Shown here piece by piece: positions 35,944 through 53,273 of a stretch of DNA of 64,000 nucleotides. Each line of letters starts with the position of its first letter. Positions within the stretch are counted from its first letter, which is position 1. The translations under genes and the position numbers were made by a program. The notes under the pieces are model-generated. The model was not told where the DNA came from. It did not search any database and worked only from the letters and a program-made list of their open reading frames with translations. Location: positions 207,243-271,242 of the forward strand of contig JAFDVQ010000009.1 of assembly GCA_018268915.1 (NCBI GenBank), read 5' to 3'. Source of the stretch: Acidobacteriota bacterium. GTDB taxonomy: Bacteria > Acidobacteriota > Terriglobia > Terriglobales > Acidobacteriaceae.

Positions 35944-36450
35944 CTACGGTCCGAGGTAGAGTTCCTCGTCCGGCGGCGCGAAGTTCAGAGTGTGGTCTTT
36001 CGGAAAATAGGTCAGAAAGAGCGCCTTGCTCTTGCGCCCATTGATGTACATCCCCACCAGTAGGACATTCTTGAACACTCGTGCAGCCGCGATATCGTGG
36101 CTCTGAATCACGCCGTATTCGTTCTGGCTGTTGTTCGGGCCCCAGTCGGCCTGGAAGCGGTCAAAGGTGTACATGCCGAACTTGTCGGGATGCTGCTGCC
36201 AGTTGGGATCGTGCATCCATATGCCGTACGCCTTCTTGAGGTCGTTCTTCTCCACCGACTCCATAAAGCTGTTGATGGCGTGACGTCCGCGCAGGTGAGT
36301 CCACCAGTTCCACGGCCAGTCGGCGGGATGCCCAGAGGCCATCCAGAACCCCACAATCAGAGCCAGAAGCAGCCCTCCGCCGCTATAGACCATCAAGCGA
36401 TTGCGCCTATCGCGCACTTCGTCAAACTTCGGTGCATCCAGCAGGGTCAT
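35944..36450 (-). CDS. conserved hypothetical single-span membrane protein
   Basis: 168 residues. One membrane segment (MVYSGGGLLLALIVGFWMASG) after a short charged N-terminus, then a soluble alpha/beta domain: a helical part (HAINSFMESVEKNDLKKAYGIWM), DRFQADWGPNNSQNEYGVI and a beta-rich C-terminus (ALFLTYFPKDHTLNFAPP). Resembles the small NTF2-like or cytochrome-assembly-type folds in secondary structure only. GAGGA upstream supports the ATG at 36450. Downstream of ddl by orientation; function unknown. Confidence 0.65.
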   Translation of the reverse strand: MTLLDAPKFDEVRDRRNRLMVYSGGGLLLALIVGFWMASGHPADWPWNWWTHLRGRHAINSFMESVEKNDLKKAYGIWMHDPNWQQHPDKFGMYTFDRFQADWGPNNSQNEYGVIQSHDIAAARVFKNVLLVGMYINGRKSKALFLTYFPKDHTLNFAPPDEELYLGP

Positions 36451-36486
36451 TGCAGACGTTCCTCGCAGTCAAGCATAAGGCACAGA

Positions 36487-36640
36487 AGGGAGTAGGGAAC
36501 AGTGAGTAAGGAGTGACAGAGCGTGCATGCGTCTTACAGCACTCTCGACTATCAGACTGAATCTACAATCCATCGCTGCATTCTTAGACACCAGAGGGTG
36601 CTCTTCTGTTCCCTGTTCCCTGTTCCCTGCCTCATTCCCT
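36487..36640. repeat. paired heptamer element, ddl spacer
   Basis: Left arm 36487-36514 has four 7-base words (AGGGAGT, AGGGAAC and variants); right arm 36608-36640 has three copies of GTTCCCT plus a fourth ATTCCCT after a 5-base gap. The arms are inverted relative to each other and separated by 93 bases. The right arm overlaps the last codons of ddl. Confidence 0.75.
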
Positions 36641-37807
36641 GCTGTATCGGTTCCGCTCTTTTTCCTTGTGCCGTTCCTGAGCAAGCTCAATGAGCCTGGA
36701 GATCAGATCGCGGTAGCTGATGCCGGTCGCTTCCCACAGTTTTGGATACATGCTGATCTGGGTGAAGCCCGGCAGCGTGTTCACCTCATTGATGTAGATT
36801 CGTCGCTTTCCGTCCGGCTCCATCAGGAAATCAACTCGCGCCAGGCCCGCCAGGTCGCAGGCACGAAATGCGGCGATAGCCATCTCGCGGATTTTTTTAG
36901 CTTCGGCGCTCGTGAGCTTTGCGGGAATCACGGGCACCGACCCCTCTGAGAGATATTTGGCCTCGTAGTCGTAGAACTCTTTGCCCGGAATAATCTCGCC
37001 CACCACGCTTGCTTTTGGGTCGTCGTTGCCGAGTACCGCCACTTCAAGTTCCCGCGCTGGCGACTTCTTTCCGCTCACCCCTTGTTCCACTACCAGCTTG
37101 CGGTCGTACTTCGCCGCTTCGTTGAGGGCAGGCGCCAGTTCCTTGCGATCATGCGCCTTGCTGATTCCGACCGACGAGCCTAGATTCGCCGGCTTCACAA
37201 AGAGCGGATACTTCAGTGCGGCTTCAATCTGCGCGATGGCTTTGCGCGGCGAGCCCTCCCATTGCGAACGCAATACGGTGACGTGCTTCGTGATGGGCAG
37301 CCCTGCTTGCGCAAAGAGCCGCTTCATGACGTCTTTGTCCATGCCGGCCGAGGACCCCAGAACTCCCGATCCGACATAGGCGATTCCCGCAAGTTCGAAC
37401 AGCCCCTGGATCGTTCCATCCTCACCGAATGTCCCGTGAAGCACCGGAAACACAACATCGATTGCAGCAGCCTTGTCGGAGAGACGGCGCTTGAGTTCGC
37501 CTCCAGATGCAGACGCCGGTTGCGGTGCCATCAGCGTGGGCATGCCTTCATGCAGCAGCTTTGCGCCCGGCGCTAGATCCGGATCTCCGGCGCGGAGATT
37601 GCGCCCAGTAGCGGCCTGATTGCCCTCAAGCAGACCATGAGCGTCTGCGGCACCCAGCCAGCGACCCTCCTTCGTAATGCCGATCGGCACCACGTCGAAC
37701 TTATTGCGGTCAATTGCCTTCAGAATCGAAGCAGCCGAGAGCAGCGACACTTCATGCTCACCGCTCCGTCCACCAAACAAAATACCAACACGCAGTTTCT
37801 TTGCCAT
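36632..37807 (-). CDS. ddl: D-alanine--D-alanine ligase
   Basis: 391 residues, ATP-grasp fold. Motifs: VGILFGGRSGEHEVSL at the N-terminus, VFPVLHGTFGEDGTIQGLFELAGIAYVGSG, the grasp-loop region KPANLGSSVGISKA, and the C-terminal EVNTLPGFTQISMYPKLWEATG with the metal-binding Glu and Asn. It joins two D-Ala residues for peptidoglycan precursors; the loop does not show the D-lactate-type VanA pattern clearly. The end of the gene overlaps a heptamer repeat arm, which contributes its last residues. Rather long, as is typical of the DdlA/Acidobacteria type. Confidence 0.95.
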   Translation of the reverse strand: MAKKLRVGILFGGRSGEHEVSLLSAASILKAIDRNKFDVVPIGITKEGRWLGAADAHGLLEGNQAATGRNLRAGDPDLAPGAKLLHEGMPTLMAPQPASASGGELKRRLSDKAAAIDVVFPVLHGTFGEDGTIQGLFELAGIAYVGSGVLGSSAGMDKDVMKRLFAQAGLPITKHVTVLRSQWEGSPRKAIAQIEAALKYPLFVKPANLGSSVGISKAHDRKELAPALNEAAKYDRKLVVEQGVSGKKSPARELEVAVLGNDDPKASVVGEIIPGKEFYDYEAKYLSEGSVPVIPAKLTSAEAKKIREMAIAAFRACDLAGLARVDFLMEPDGKRRIYINEVNTLPGFTQISMYPKLWEATGISYRDLISRLIELAQERHKEKERNRYSRE

Positions 37808-37900
37808 CGCTTCACATTGTCGCTCACGAAGATGTCAAAGAGAATGATGCCGAAGGTACACGACGAGCACCTCGCAGTTCGAGATCGAGAGCTTCCCGAA

Positions 37901-38881
37901 TCAGAGGATCTTCTTCCCAAACGCCGAGCACGCCAGTTCCACCGCCAAGTCCGCGGTACGATTGTGCTCGTCAATGACCGGATTCACTTCGACGATCTCA
38001 AAGCTGAGCATGCGCCCATGGTCCGCCAGGATCTCCATCGCCAGGTGCGCCTCACGATAAGTCGCTCCTCCGCGCACCGGCGTTCCGACTCCTGGTGCAT
38101 CCTCGGGATCGATCCAGTCCATATCGAGCGAAACGTGATAACCAGCTGTCCCACGACCGGCCGCGCGCAGAGCCTCTTCCATCACCGCGCGCATTCCGCG
38201 CTCGTCGATGTCACGCATTGTGTAAACCTCAGCCATCCCGGCGCGCTTGATGTTGGCGCGTTCAGCGGCATCAATGTCCCGCACGCCGACGAGCACGGTG
38301 TTCTCTGGCGCGATCTTCGGCGAGTAGCCCAGGACGTTTGTCAGTTGCTCCGGGCCCATGCCCAGAAGAGCGGCCAATGGCATTCCGTGAACATTGCCGC
38401 TGGGAGAGGTGTCCGGCGTGTTGATATCGGAGTGCGCGTCGATCCAGATAACCCCGATCTTCTGGTTCTGCCGGCGATAAAACTCCGCGACGCCCGACAC
38501 TGACCCTGCCGCGATGGAGTGATCGCCTCCCAGCACAAAGGGTGTCATCCCCTCCTCCAGCGTCTTGCACACGGCTTTCGCGGTCCGGGTACACGTCTCG
38601 GCGATCTGCTTGAGATAGCGCGCCTTCGCGCTGCCAAACTTCAGCGTCTCGGCGACGTCAACAGGCACGTTGCCGCCGTCCTCCACGTGGTGCCCGAGAG
38701 CCTCAAGTCGTGCTTCCAGACCCGCCACGCGCATCGCCGAGGGACCCATGTCGACGCCTCGCCGGCTCGCCCCCATATCGAGGGGTACGCCGATCACGCG
38801 AATCTTCCTGGTGGGTAGTGCCTGGGTTCCGCTGGGGGGAAAGGATGTAATCAGGGGATTGATTTCAGGGTTGGTCGACAT
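37901..38881 (-). CDS. rocF: arginase
   Basis: 326 residues from ATG 38881 (GGAGACG ten bases upstream). Ureohydrolase dimanganese motifs: FVLGGDHSIAAG (GGDHS), IWIDAHSDINTPDTSPSGNVHGMPL (DAHxD and the NxHG arginase signature) and HVSLDMDWIDPEDAPG (SxDxDxxDP). The NVHGM context and Ser-x-Asp favour arginase over agmatinase. Hydrolyses arginine to ornithine and urea. The first 33 residues of the longer frame are untypical. No other arginine-catabolic gene adjoins it. Confidence 0.93.
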   Translation of the reverse strand: MSTNPEINPLITSFPPSGTQALPTRKIRVIGVPLDMGASRRGVDMGPSAMRVAGLEARLEALGHHVEDGGNVPVDVAETLKFGSAKARYLKQIAETCTRTAKAVCKTLEEGMTPFVLGGDHSIAAGSVSGVAEFYRRQNQKIGVIWIDAHSDINTPDTSPSGNVHGMPLAALLGMGPEQLTNVLGYSPKIAPENTVLVGVRDIDAAERANIKRAGMAEVYTMRDIDERGMRAVMEEALRAAGRGTAGYHVSLDMDWIDPEDAPGVGTPVRGGATYREAHLAMEILADHGRMLSFEIVEVNPVIDEHNRTADLAVELACSAFGKKIL

Positions 38882-39123
38882 GCAGGGAACGTCTCCGGAC
38901 TTCGGCCCCAGCCATGATATCGCGCGACCCGCAATTCCTGTCCCGCGATGGCCTGATCGCCGGGTCGAAGCTGCACTCACCGGTGTAGCTGCGATAGCCC
39001 AAAAGGTGTACCGGATCCACCCGTTTTCCAGCGTAAGATTGATCGAAATCGCAGCCTGGAATTTCGTGCTAAGTCACTTGGTTTCATTAACTAACACGAA
39101 AGCAGTAGAGAAGGAAGCCAGCA

Positions 39124-40287
39124 ATGGGTCTCGGGATCCGCAAGGCGTGTGTTTTGCTCGGTTTGGCGCTTGAGATTACGCCTGCGCCACTGCTCGCCTC
39201 CGGAAAGCAGCCATTAGCTGCTGTGCAGGCTGTGGGCACACCTTCATGGCTCAACGTCGCAGACCCCGCGCTGATCATCGGCGTATTGCTCGTGGTGGTA
39301 CTGCTCGTAGCTGCTTGGGGTTGCGTCCTGCTGGCTAAGGTGAAACGGCAGGCCGCCTCCATCACAGTAAGGTCCGAGACCACCGCGAGACAGGAACGGC
39401 ATAACGCGCAACTGGAAGCAAAGCGCAGCAGAATTCTCGAAGACATCAACAGCTCTCGTCCGTTGCCTGAGTTGATTGAAGCTATCAACGAGATGGTGGC
39501 GTTCAGCCTCGACTGCCCATTTGCCTGGTGCGAGATGCTGGATAGCGGAAGTCTCGGCAATATTCCCGCAAGCTCCAAAGGCCTTCGCATTGCGCATCTT
39601 GAAATCCCTGCACGCGCGGGCGGCACGCTGGGCACTCTGTTTGCTGCAACCGAATCTGGTCAGCCCATTCATACCGACGAAAAGGCGATGCTCGAGGCGG
39701 GTGTGCGCCTTGCGACCCTTGCCATTGAGACCCGTAAGCTTTGCAAAGACCTCGTATACAGATCGGAGTTCGATTTGTTGACCGATATATACAATCGCTC
39801 CTCGCTCGACCGGTATCTCGAGGAGCAAATCGACAAGGCAAACACCGACCGATCCATTTTCGGACTGATCTATGTCGACCTGGATGTATTCAAGGACATT
39901 AACGACTTCTACGGCCACCACATCGGCGACCTGTATCTCCACGAAGTCTCCATTCGGATGAAACGTCAGCTTCGGACGGGCGACATGCTCGCCCGGCTGG
40001 GCGGCGATGAGTTTGCCGCTCTGGTTCCAGTGGTTCGCAGCCGAGCTGCTCTCGAGGAAGTGGCCCAGAGACTCGAACGATGTTTTGACGCGCCTTTCGC
40101 AGTGGAAGGCCGCGTGCTACGCGGAAGCGCCAGCGTAGGTATCGCGCTGTACCCAGAAGATGGGTCAACTGCAGACAGCCTGCTCAGCTCTGCCGATGCG
40201 GCCATGTACGTAAACAAACATACCAAGCGGCACAGGACCGAAATGCCGGGTCAATTGCAGAAGGCTCTTTTCAAACCCGGCCGTTGA
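39124..40287 (+). CDS. membrane-bound GGDEF protein (diguanylate cyclase)
   Basis: 387 residues. An N-terminal signal-anchor region and a second membrane helix (ALIIGVLLVVVLLVAAWGCVLLA, about 45-70), a coiled coil, a GAF-like sensory domain (about 110-200, ends EKAMLEAGVRLATLAIETRK), then a GGDEF domain (about 215-375) with FGLIYVDLDVFKDIND and LGGDEFAAL intact, so active cyclase is likely. No EAL domain and no clear RxxD inhibition site. Makes cyclic di-GMP. Good SD (AAGGAAG). Confidence 0.88.
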   Translation: MGLGIRKACVLLGLALEITPAPLLASGKQPLAAVQAVGTPSWLNVADPALIIGVLLVVVLLVAAWGCVLLAKVKRQAASITVRSETTARQERHNAQLEAKRSRILEDINSSRPLPELIEAINEMVAFSLDCPFAWCEMLDSGSLGNIPASSKGLRIAHLEIPARAGGTLGTLFAATESGQPIHTDEKAMLEAGVRLATLAIETRKLCKDLVYRSEFDLLTDIYNRSSLDRYLEEQIDKANTDRSIFGLIYVDLDVFKDINDFYGHHIGDLYLHEVSIRMKRQLRTGDMLARLGGDEFAALVPVVRSRAALEEVAQRLERCFDAPFAVEGRVLRGSASVGIALYPEDGSTADSLLSSADAAMYVNKHTKRHRTEMPGQLQKALFKPGR

Positions 40288-40297
40288 GTAATCTCCT

Positions 40298-40337
40298 AAC
40301 CCGAAGCGCCGATCCCTACGGATCGGCGCTTCGGGTT
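40298..40337. terminator. long perfect hairpin between GGDEF and Clp-fold protease genes
   Basis: 18-bp perfect stem (AACCCGAAGCGCCGATCC with its complement) and a CTAC loop between two convergent genes. No long T-tract, so it may act as a bidirectional transcript-end structure stabilised by its strong stem. Confidence 0.7.
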
Positions 40338-40361
40338 CCCCCCGTGGTAAATCTTCCCTCT

Positions 40362-41402
40362 CTATCGAACGTGCAGCTGCGAGATGGTCACCTTGCCTTT
40401 GGCCAGGTCCGCCTTACGCCACTGGCTTTTTTCATTGAGAGCCACCCAGCGGCGTTCTTCGCTGCGGTAGTGCCAATCCTTATCCAGCTGGTAGTAGACC
40501 ATGGTGCCACTGGCTTCCATCACCTTGATGATGCTGTTGTCGTGCGAGTTCTTCTCGTCGTAGTCAGTGCTGGCGCTCTGCCCCATCTCGGAATAGATCT
40601 CATTCAGTTCGAAGAGCAGCGCATTCACGTTGTCTTCCATCGGCTCGACGTTGAGGCCGATGCGCTTCGCCTCGCGCAATGTGATCGGATAGTTATGTGA
40701 TGGGTAGCCGGCATTCAGGTTGTTGCTGATCTCGCGTGCGCGATCCTGATCGTGCATGTGGTACGACAGAATCTCCTCGCAGATGCGCGTCGAAAGTGCG
40801 CTCGAGCGATCCACCGCTCCGATCACCAGCGGATGTACATACGGGAACAGCGCCTCATAAGGGTTCGTCGTTGAATCTTTCGCCTGCTCGGTCCAAAGTC
40901 GGATCACGCGAAGCAGCTCATCATTGCTGACGCTTACGCGGTCATTGTCGCGGTCGATCGGCGAAAGATCGTGTGTCAAAGAGGTATCGACAGCCGAGAG
41001 ATGCGCCAGGGGGCCCATCAGAATCTTGTCGGCTCCGAGGGCAAGCATGGTCGCAGCTGATTGGCACTCCAGCGGTGCAAGAACGGTCAGGTGCTTCACG
41101 TATCGCCTCAGCAGGTTGACCATTCGCAGCGAGGCCTGCCCGGAGCCGCCGTCTGACTTGACGAACAACGAGAGCCTGTCAATGCTTCCGACATTGCGCA
41201 GGAGCGCATATAGGCTTGCCACATCGCTCTGGCAGATCGACCCCTTGCCCGAGATCCAGTAAGTGATGACGGGTTCGCCCAGAAGAGTCGAGAGCTTATC
41301 GAGGACCGGCTGGGTGCGCTCGATCAGCATGGGCGGCTTGGTTGCCGCAGGACGAATCACCGCGACTTCAGAGACAGATACAGATACAGATGGGTTAGGC
41401 AA
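40362..41402 (-). CDS. SDH-type (Clp-fold) serine proteinase
   Basis: 346 residues, soluble. Clp/crotonase fold of the serine dehydrogenase proteinase (SDH) family: ITYWISGKGSICQSD, SLFVKSDGGSGQASLRM (the oxyanion-type GGS segment), then APLECQSAATMLALGADKILMGPLAHLSAVDTSL with the probable nucleophile S115 in CQSAATML. The C-terminal 60 residues (SGTMVYYQLDKDWHYRSEERRWVALN) are an extra domain. Substrate unknown. The start is uncertain: the TTG at 41402 opens a TCTGTA-type hexamer repeat and has no SD; ATG 41330 is an alternative. Confidence 0.72.
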   Translation of the reverse strand: MPNPSVSVSVSEVAVIRPAATKPPMLIERTQPVLDKLSTLLGEPVITYWISGKGSICQSDVASLYALLRNVGSIDRLSLFVKSDGGSGQASLRMVNLLRRYVKHLTVLAPLECQSAATMLALGADKILMGPLAHLSAVDTSLTHDLSPIDRDNDRVSVSNDELLRVIRLWTEQAKDSTTNPYEALFPYVHPLVIGAVDRSSALSTRICEEILSYHMHDQDRAREISNNLNAGYPSHNYPITLREAKRIGLNVEPMEDNVNALLFELNEIYSEMGQSASTDYDEKNSHDNSIIKVMEASGTMVYYQLDKDWHYRSEERRWVALNEKSQWRKADLAKGKVTISQLHVR

Positions 41403-41475
41403 TTCGGGTACCGCGCAATATTGAATTGTCGTGAATGCCTAGATATTAGCACGACGTTAATTTGCCTCAAGTGAA

Positions 41476-41502
41476 ATGGGCCCGGCTCTTCACCGGACCC
41501 AT
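41476..41502 (-). terminator. terminator of the BON-domain gene
   Basis: Stem ATGGG-x-CCGG / CCGG-x-CCCAT with a 7-base loop, about 100 bases past the stop at 41604; a TTTCACTT tract follows on the minus strand. Its core resembles the terminator after rpoC at 42,941. Confidence 0.5.
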
Positions 41503-41603
41503 CTACCTTCTTGATTCGTGTCAGATGCAAACCAATCTGCTTGCAGGGACTTGCGGTTTGGTCTGACGCGAAACGCCGCTTCACACTTTAGTAAGTGAGG
41601 TTT

Positions 41604-42779
41604 TCAACGCGGTTGTAGCTGCGGATCGTTCGACTCGTCTTGCGCGTCTGATCCAGGCGGCGGGATCGTCACTCTCACCGTGATCGGAGACTGCAACTGG
41701 AAATTGACTAGGGTTTCAGTCTGTATCACCGTCTGCTCGCCGCGCGTGGCTGCATTTACGCCGGTGCCCGCGGCCGCTCCAGCGAGACCGCCGATTGCTG
41801 CTCCCTTTCCGCCGCCGGCCAGGGCTCCGATAATTGCGCCGAATGCCGCACCCCCACCGGCCTTGGTAGCCGTATTCTTGCCGCGCGCCGCACCCTGCTT
41901 GACGAAGGCATCGGTCGTGACTGGAATCTTCTGGCCGCCCCGCTGAATGTCAGTCAGTTCGAGGCTGAGCATCGACTGCCCCTTGAAGTGTGCTGCTTCT
42001 CGAGCCTCAACGATGCGGCCGACGATCGGTGCGCCGCGCCGGAGCGCGATCACACCCTGAGTTCCAAGGTCAGCTGCAAGAGCACCGTGAAAAACGTCGT
42101 TGGTCTGAGCTGTCTTGCTGTCGAGTGTCTCGGTAATCCGGACCGGAACCACCGTGCCCGCAGGGATTGTCACATCCCTCACAACAGGCTGCGGTGGAGG
42201 CGGAGGAGCAGCCTGCACAGGCGGAGGAGGAGGCGTGTTGTCAGCCTGCGTCGGGCCCGGTTGGTAAGCTGGCGTGACCGGCGCACTCACCGGACCACTA
42301 TCATCCCGCTGGCGCTCGTGCCGTTTTCTGCGGTCATCGCGCGAATCGCGATCCCGATCTTTAGAACGAGCCGGCTCGGGAGCTGGTTCAGGTGTCACCT
42401 GTGCGATCTGCTGAGCGGCCGCAGCTGGCGATGCCGCGGCCGACTGCACGGTGAGATTATTGATCACCGTCTTCACACCGCTGATCGTTCCGCTGTCATT
42501 TGCGGCTAACGCGCGCGAAGCGTCATCGCTGACAGTTCCGTTGAGTGTCGCCACCCCGTTCACAACACTGACCTGGATGTTCTGCTGAGCAAGAGCCGAT
42601 TCGCCCTTGATCTTCGACTGGATGTCACTTGCGATCTGCTGATCGTTTGGCGCGCCGGCCTGCTTCATCTTGCATCCTGCTGCAAGCCCGACCACAACAG
42701 CCAGAAGCACTACTCCTGCTTTGGGGAGCATCACCACTGACCACCGCGACTGCATTCTGCCGATGGTTCCTTGCTTCAT
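41604..42779 (-). CDS. BON-domain lipoprotein with proline-rich linker and glycine zipper
   Basis: 391 residues. Lipoprotein signal (VVLLAVVVGLAAGC). A BON domain follows (about 47-110, DIQSKIKGESALAQQNIQVSVVNGVATLNGTVSD), then an acidic/basic repeat and a Pro/Gln linker (about 135-205), then a C-terminal domain starting RDVTIPAGTVVPVRITETLDS, and a glycine-rich zipper (AFGAIIGALAGGGKGAAIGGLAGAAAG). The glycine zipper suggests insertion into, or association with, the outer membrane. AGAGG is six bases before the ATG. Unknown function; probably envelope stress or attachment. Confidence 0.75.
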   Translation of the reverse strand: MKQGTIGRMQSRWSVVMLPKAGVVLLAVVVGLAAGCKMKQAGAPNDQQIASDIQSKIKGESALAQQNIQVSVVNGVATLNGTVSDDASRALAANDSGTISGVKTVINNLTVQSAAASPAAAAQQIAQVTPEPAPEPARSKDRDRDSRDDRRKRHERQRDDSGPVSAPVTPAYQPGPTQADNTPPPPPVQAAPPPPPQPVVRDVTIPAGTVVPVRITETLDSKTAQTNDVFHGALAADLGTQGVIALRRGAPIVGRIVEAREAAHFKGQSMLSLELTDIQRGGQKIPVTTDAFVKQGAARGKNTATKAGGGAAFGAIIGALAGGGKGAAIGGLAGAAAGTGVNAATRGEQTVIQTETLVNFQLQSPITVRVTIPPPGSDAQDESNDPQLQPR

Positions 42780-42940
42780 GACAAACCTCTTACGGATAGA
42801 ACTCAGGCGGCTGCCCGCCTACATAAGATTTAGACTTCCGGAGTCGAACTTGGATGCGTTTTTCCATCGAATCCAGCACAGGGAACCAACGGAATGACGG
42901 TCTGCCCACCCGCTATTTCGATTTACTGAGCCTCCCCACA

Positions 42941-42970
42941 AAAAGAAAAGGCCCGGCTTTCACCGGGCCT
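42941..42970 (-). terminator. terminator of the rpoB-rpoC operon
   Basis: Stem AGGCCCGG / CCGGGCCT with a 6-base loop, followed on the minus strand by TTTTCTTTTT; 47 bases after the rpoC stop. Confidence 0.88.
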
Positions 42971-43016
42971 ATCTCTTCACATGAAGCTTCAGAAAACGCC
43001 GCCTGGACGGCCAGTC

Positions 43017-47207
<4,191 letters not shown>

Positions 47208-47336
47208 GGCGACCCTCCTTGGCGGGCCTTCCAGCAACCGCCGCGGTATCTCCCGGGATTAACTTCGTCGGGTCCTTCCTTCCCGGGAAGCGGCGTTTAC
47301 CGCTTTCAAGAAGGACACCGAAAACTTCAAGCTCGT

Positions 47337-47376
47337 CGGGTGGCCCAGGTCTCGAGTCTGAGACCTGGGGATCACC
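47337..47376. repeat. hairpin repeat, rpoB-rpoC spacer
   Basis: 10-bp perfect stem CCCAGGTCTC / GAGACCTGGG with a GAGTCT loop (47344-47369), flanked by GGGTG on the left and GATCACC on the right. Same flanks and related stem as copies at 53,225 and 61,687. Confidence 0.7.
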
Positions 47377-47378
47377 AG

Positions 47379-51863
<4,485 letters not shown>

Positions 51864-52703
51864 GCATCACTCCTGAGGCTCATCAAGCCGGCCGATACTC
51901 ACCTCGGATCGCGCCGGGCCGGCACCCGAGTCTCGAGGCACCAGCAGTTGCTGACGTTACAAACCGAATCGCCTGGACTGGCTCACTGCACATTCCCAGT
52001 CCTGCTCCGGAATCCCTGGCGAATGATCAGCCAAAGTTCCGGTGTCCCGCGCCAAGCGTGTTTACTCAGTTGGGGCATTTTGAAATTCGCCCTTCAGGCG
52101 TTGTTGATCCTCAAGACAGTGCGCTATAAGAGTCCGAGAGTCGCTGTTATCGAATCCGGTCGTAACATGACCTTCTTCTTGCAGCGGTAGCCTCAAATTC
52201 ACTTAAACGCATCACAAACTTTGGAATTGCTCGTAGACTATGCACTATCGGAAGCAGACCTCTCCGGTGTACCCCGGCTTGTGCGCCTGCTAACGCAACG
52301 TAAATTTCGCCCCGAACGCCTGATCCGCTGCGACAGAGACACAAATGCCCGCGAGGACGCAATTCCTCACGAGCGCGGCTTAAAGCCTGTGCCCCCATCC
52401 GATTTTTGTTGAAATCCTGTCGCCGATCCCAAAGCTCGCTTCTGCTGCCCGTCGCCTGCCAATCGACATCCATCAACAGGAAGCCCGCGTATCCTGTTGA
52501 CACTAGAGCACTTGAACTTCGCGTTAATGTTCGCTCCGAGGCTGCTTGGCCCAGCCGGGGATGCGATCATTGTGCCCTTTGACTCTTATCAAGACGCGCC
52601 GTGTGTGGTTTTCGCCCAGATTGCGGATATGCCCGCAGGGCCGAAAAGACGCGCAACGATTATCGTAGCGCGTCCCGGCTGGTCTTGCAAGTCACGTACC
52701 AAA
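51864..52703. other. 840-base spacer between rplL and rpoB
   Basis: No convincing gene on either strand: the longest frame, 52147-52503 on the minus strand, shows no family character. It contains a wobble-tolerant hairpin (52347-52374) and a GGCTTAAAGCC palindrome (52376-52386). Confidence 0.6.
52347..52374 (-). promoter_or_regulatory. possible attenuator hairpin between rplL and rpoB
   Basis: On the minus-strand RNA an 11-bp stem (GCTCGTGAGGA pairing with TCCTCGCGGGC through two G-U pairs) closes a 6-base loop, followed by a modestly T-rich run. In E. coli an attenuator separates rplL from rpoB; this may be a counterpart, by position only. Confidence 0.35.
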
Positions 52704-53081
52704 TTACTTAACTTCGATGGTTGCAACGCCTTCGAACTTCTTCTTGATCGCCTCAGCCTCGTCCTTGGTCGCGCTCTCCTTCAACGGCTTCGGCGCGCCA
52801 TCGACCAGGTCCTTGGCTTCCTTCAGGCCGAGCGAGGTGACCTCGCGGACAGCCTTGATGGTGTTGATCTTGTTCGCGCCCGCATCCTTGAGGATGACCT
52901 GGAACTCAGTCTTCTCCTCAGCTGCCGGGGCCGCTGCGCCACCGCCGCCGCCAGCAACCACAACTGGGGCTGCCGCTGCCGCCGAAACGCCGAGGCGCTC
53001 TTCGAGCTTCTTAACCAGGGATGCAGCCTCTAGCAGGCTCAGCCCAACAATCTGTTCTTCCAACTGTGCGAGATCCGCCAT
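52704..53081 (-). CDS. rplL: 50S ribosomal protein L7/L12
   Basis: 125 residues, typical. N-terminal dimerisation helices (QIVGLSLLEAASLVKKLEERLGV), an Ala/Gly hinge (AAAPVVVAGGGGGAAAPAAEE), then the C-terminal factor-binding domain with KTEFQVILKDAGANKINTIKAVREVTSLGLKEAKDLVDGAPK. ATG 53081 has GGAG upstream; the longer frame to 53186 is rejected. Forms the ribosomal stalk with L10, encoded just upstream (rplJ). Confidence 0.97.
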   Translation of the reverse strand: MADLAQLEEQIVGLSLLEAASLVKKLEERLGVSAAAAAPVVVAGGGGGAAAPAAEEKTEFQVILKDAGANKINTIKAVREVTSLGLKEAKDLVDGAPKPLKESATKDEAEAIKKKFEGVATIEVK

Positions 53082-53224
53082 GTCTATTCTCCATTCAAAT
53101 CCGAAATTGATATTCCCGGCCGCAAACCCAAACGGTAAGTTTCCGATGCGCCAGACCAGCGCCCTTCCCGCCCGCTCTACCGCCAAAACCCTTGAATCAG
53201 TTCCTAGCCCTAGCCAGAAACCTG

Positions 53225-53260
53225 GGTGCCCCGGGTCTCGCTTTTGAGACCTGGGATACC
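53225..53260. repeat. hairpin repeat, rplJ-rplL spacer
   Basis: 10-bp stem CCCGGGTCTC / GAGACCTGGG (one G-T pair; 53230-53255) with a GCTTTT loop, flanked by GGGTG and GATACC. Second copy of the family at 47,337 and 61,687. Confidence 0.7.
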
Positions 53261-53273
53261 TCGAAACCCGCGG

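Noticed and set aside
41376..41392. Short hexamer repeat at the start of the Clp-fold protease gene
   Set aside because: Only about three TCTGTA-type copies; a simple sequence tract unrelated in period to the 7-bp arrays and probably just coding low complexity.
52147..52503. 118-residue frame in the rplL-rpoB spacer
   Set aside because: No SD, atypical composition, no family features; spacer more likely regulatory or non-coding.
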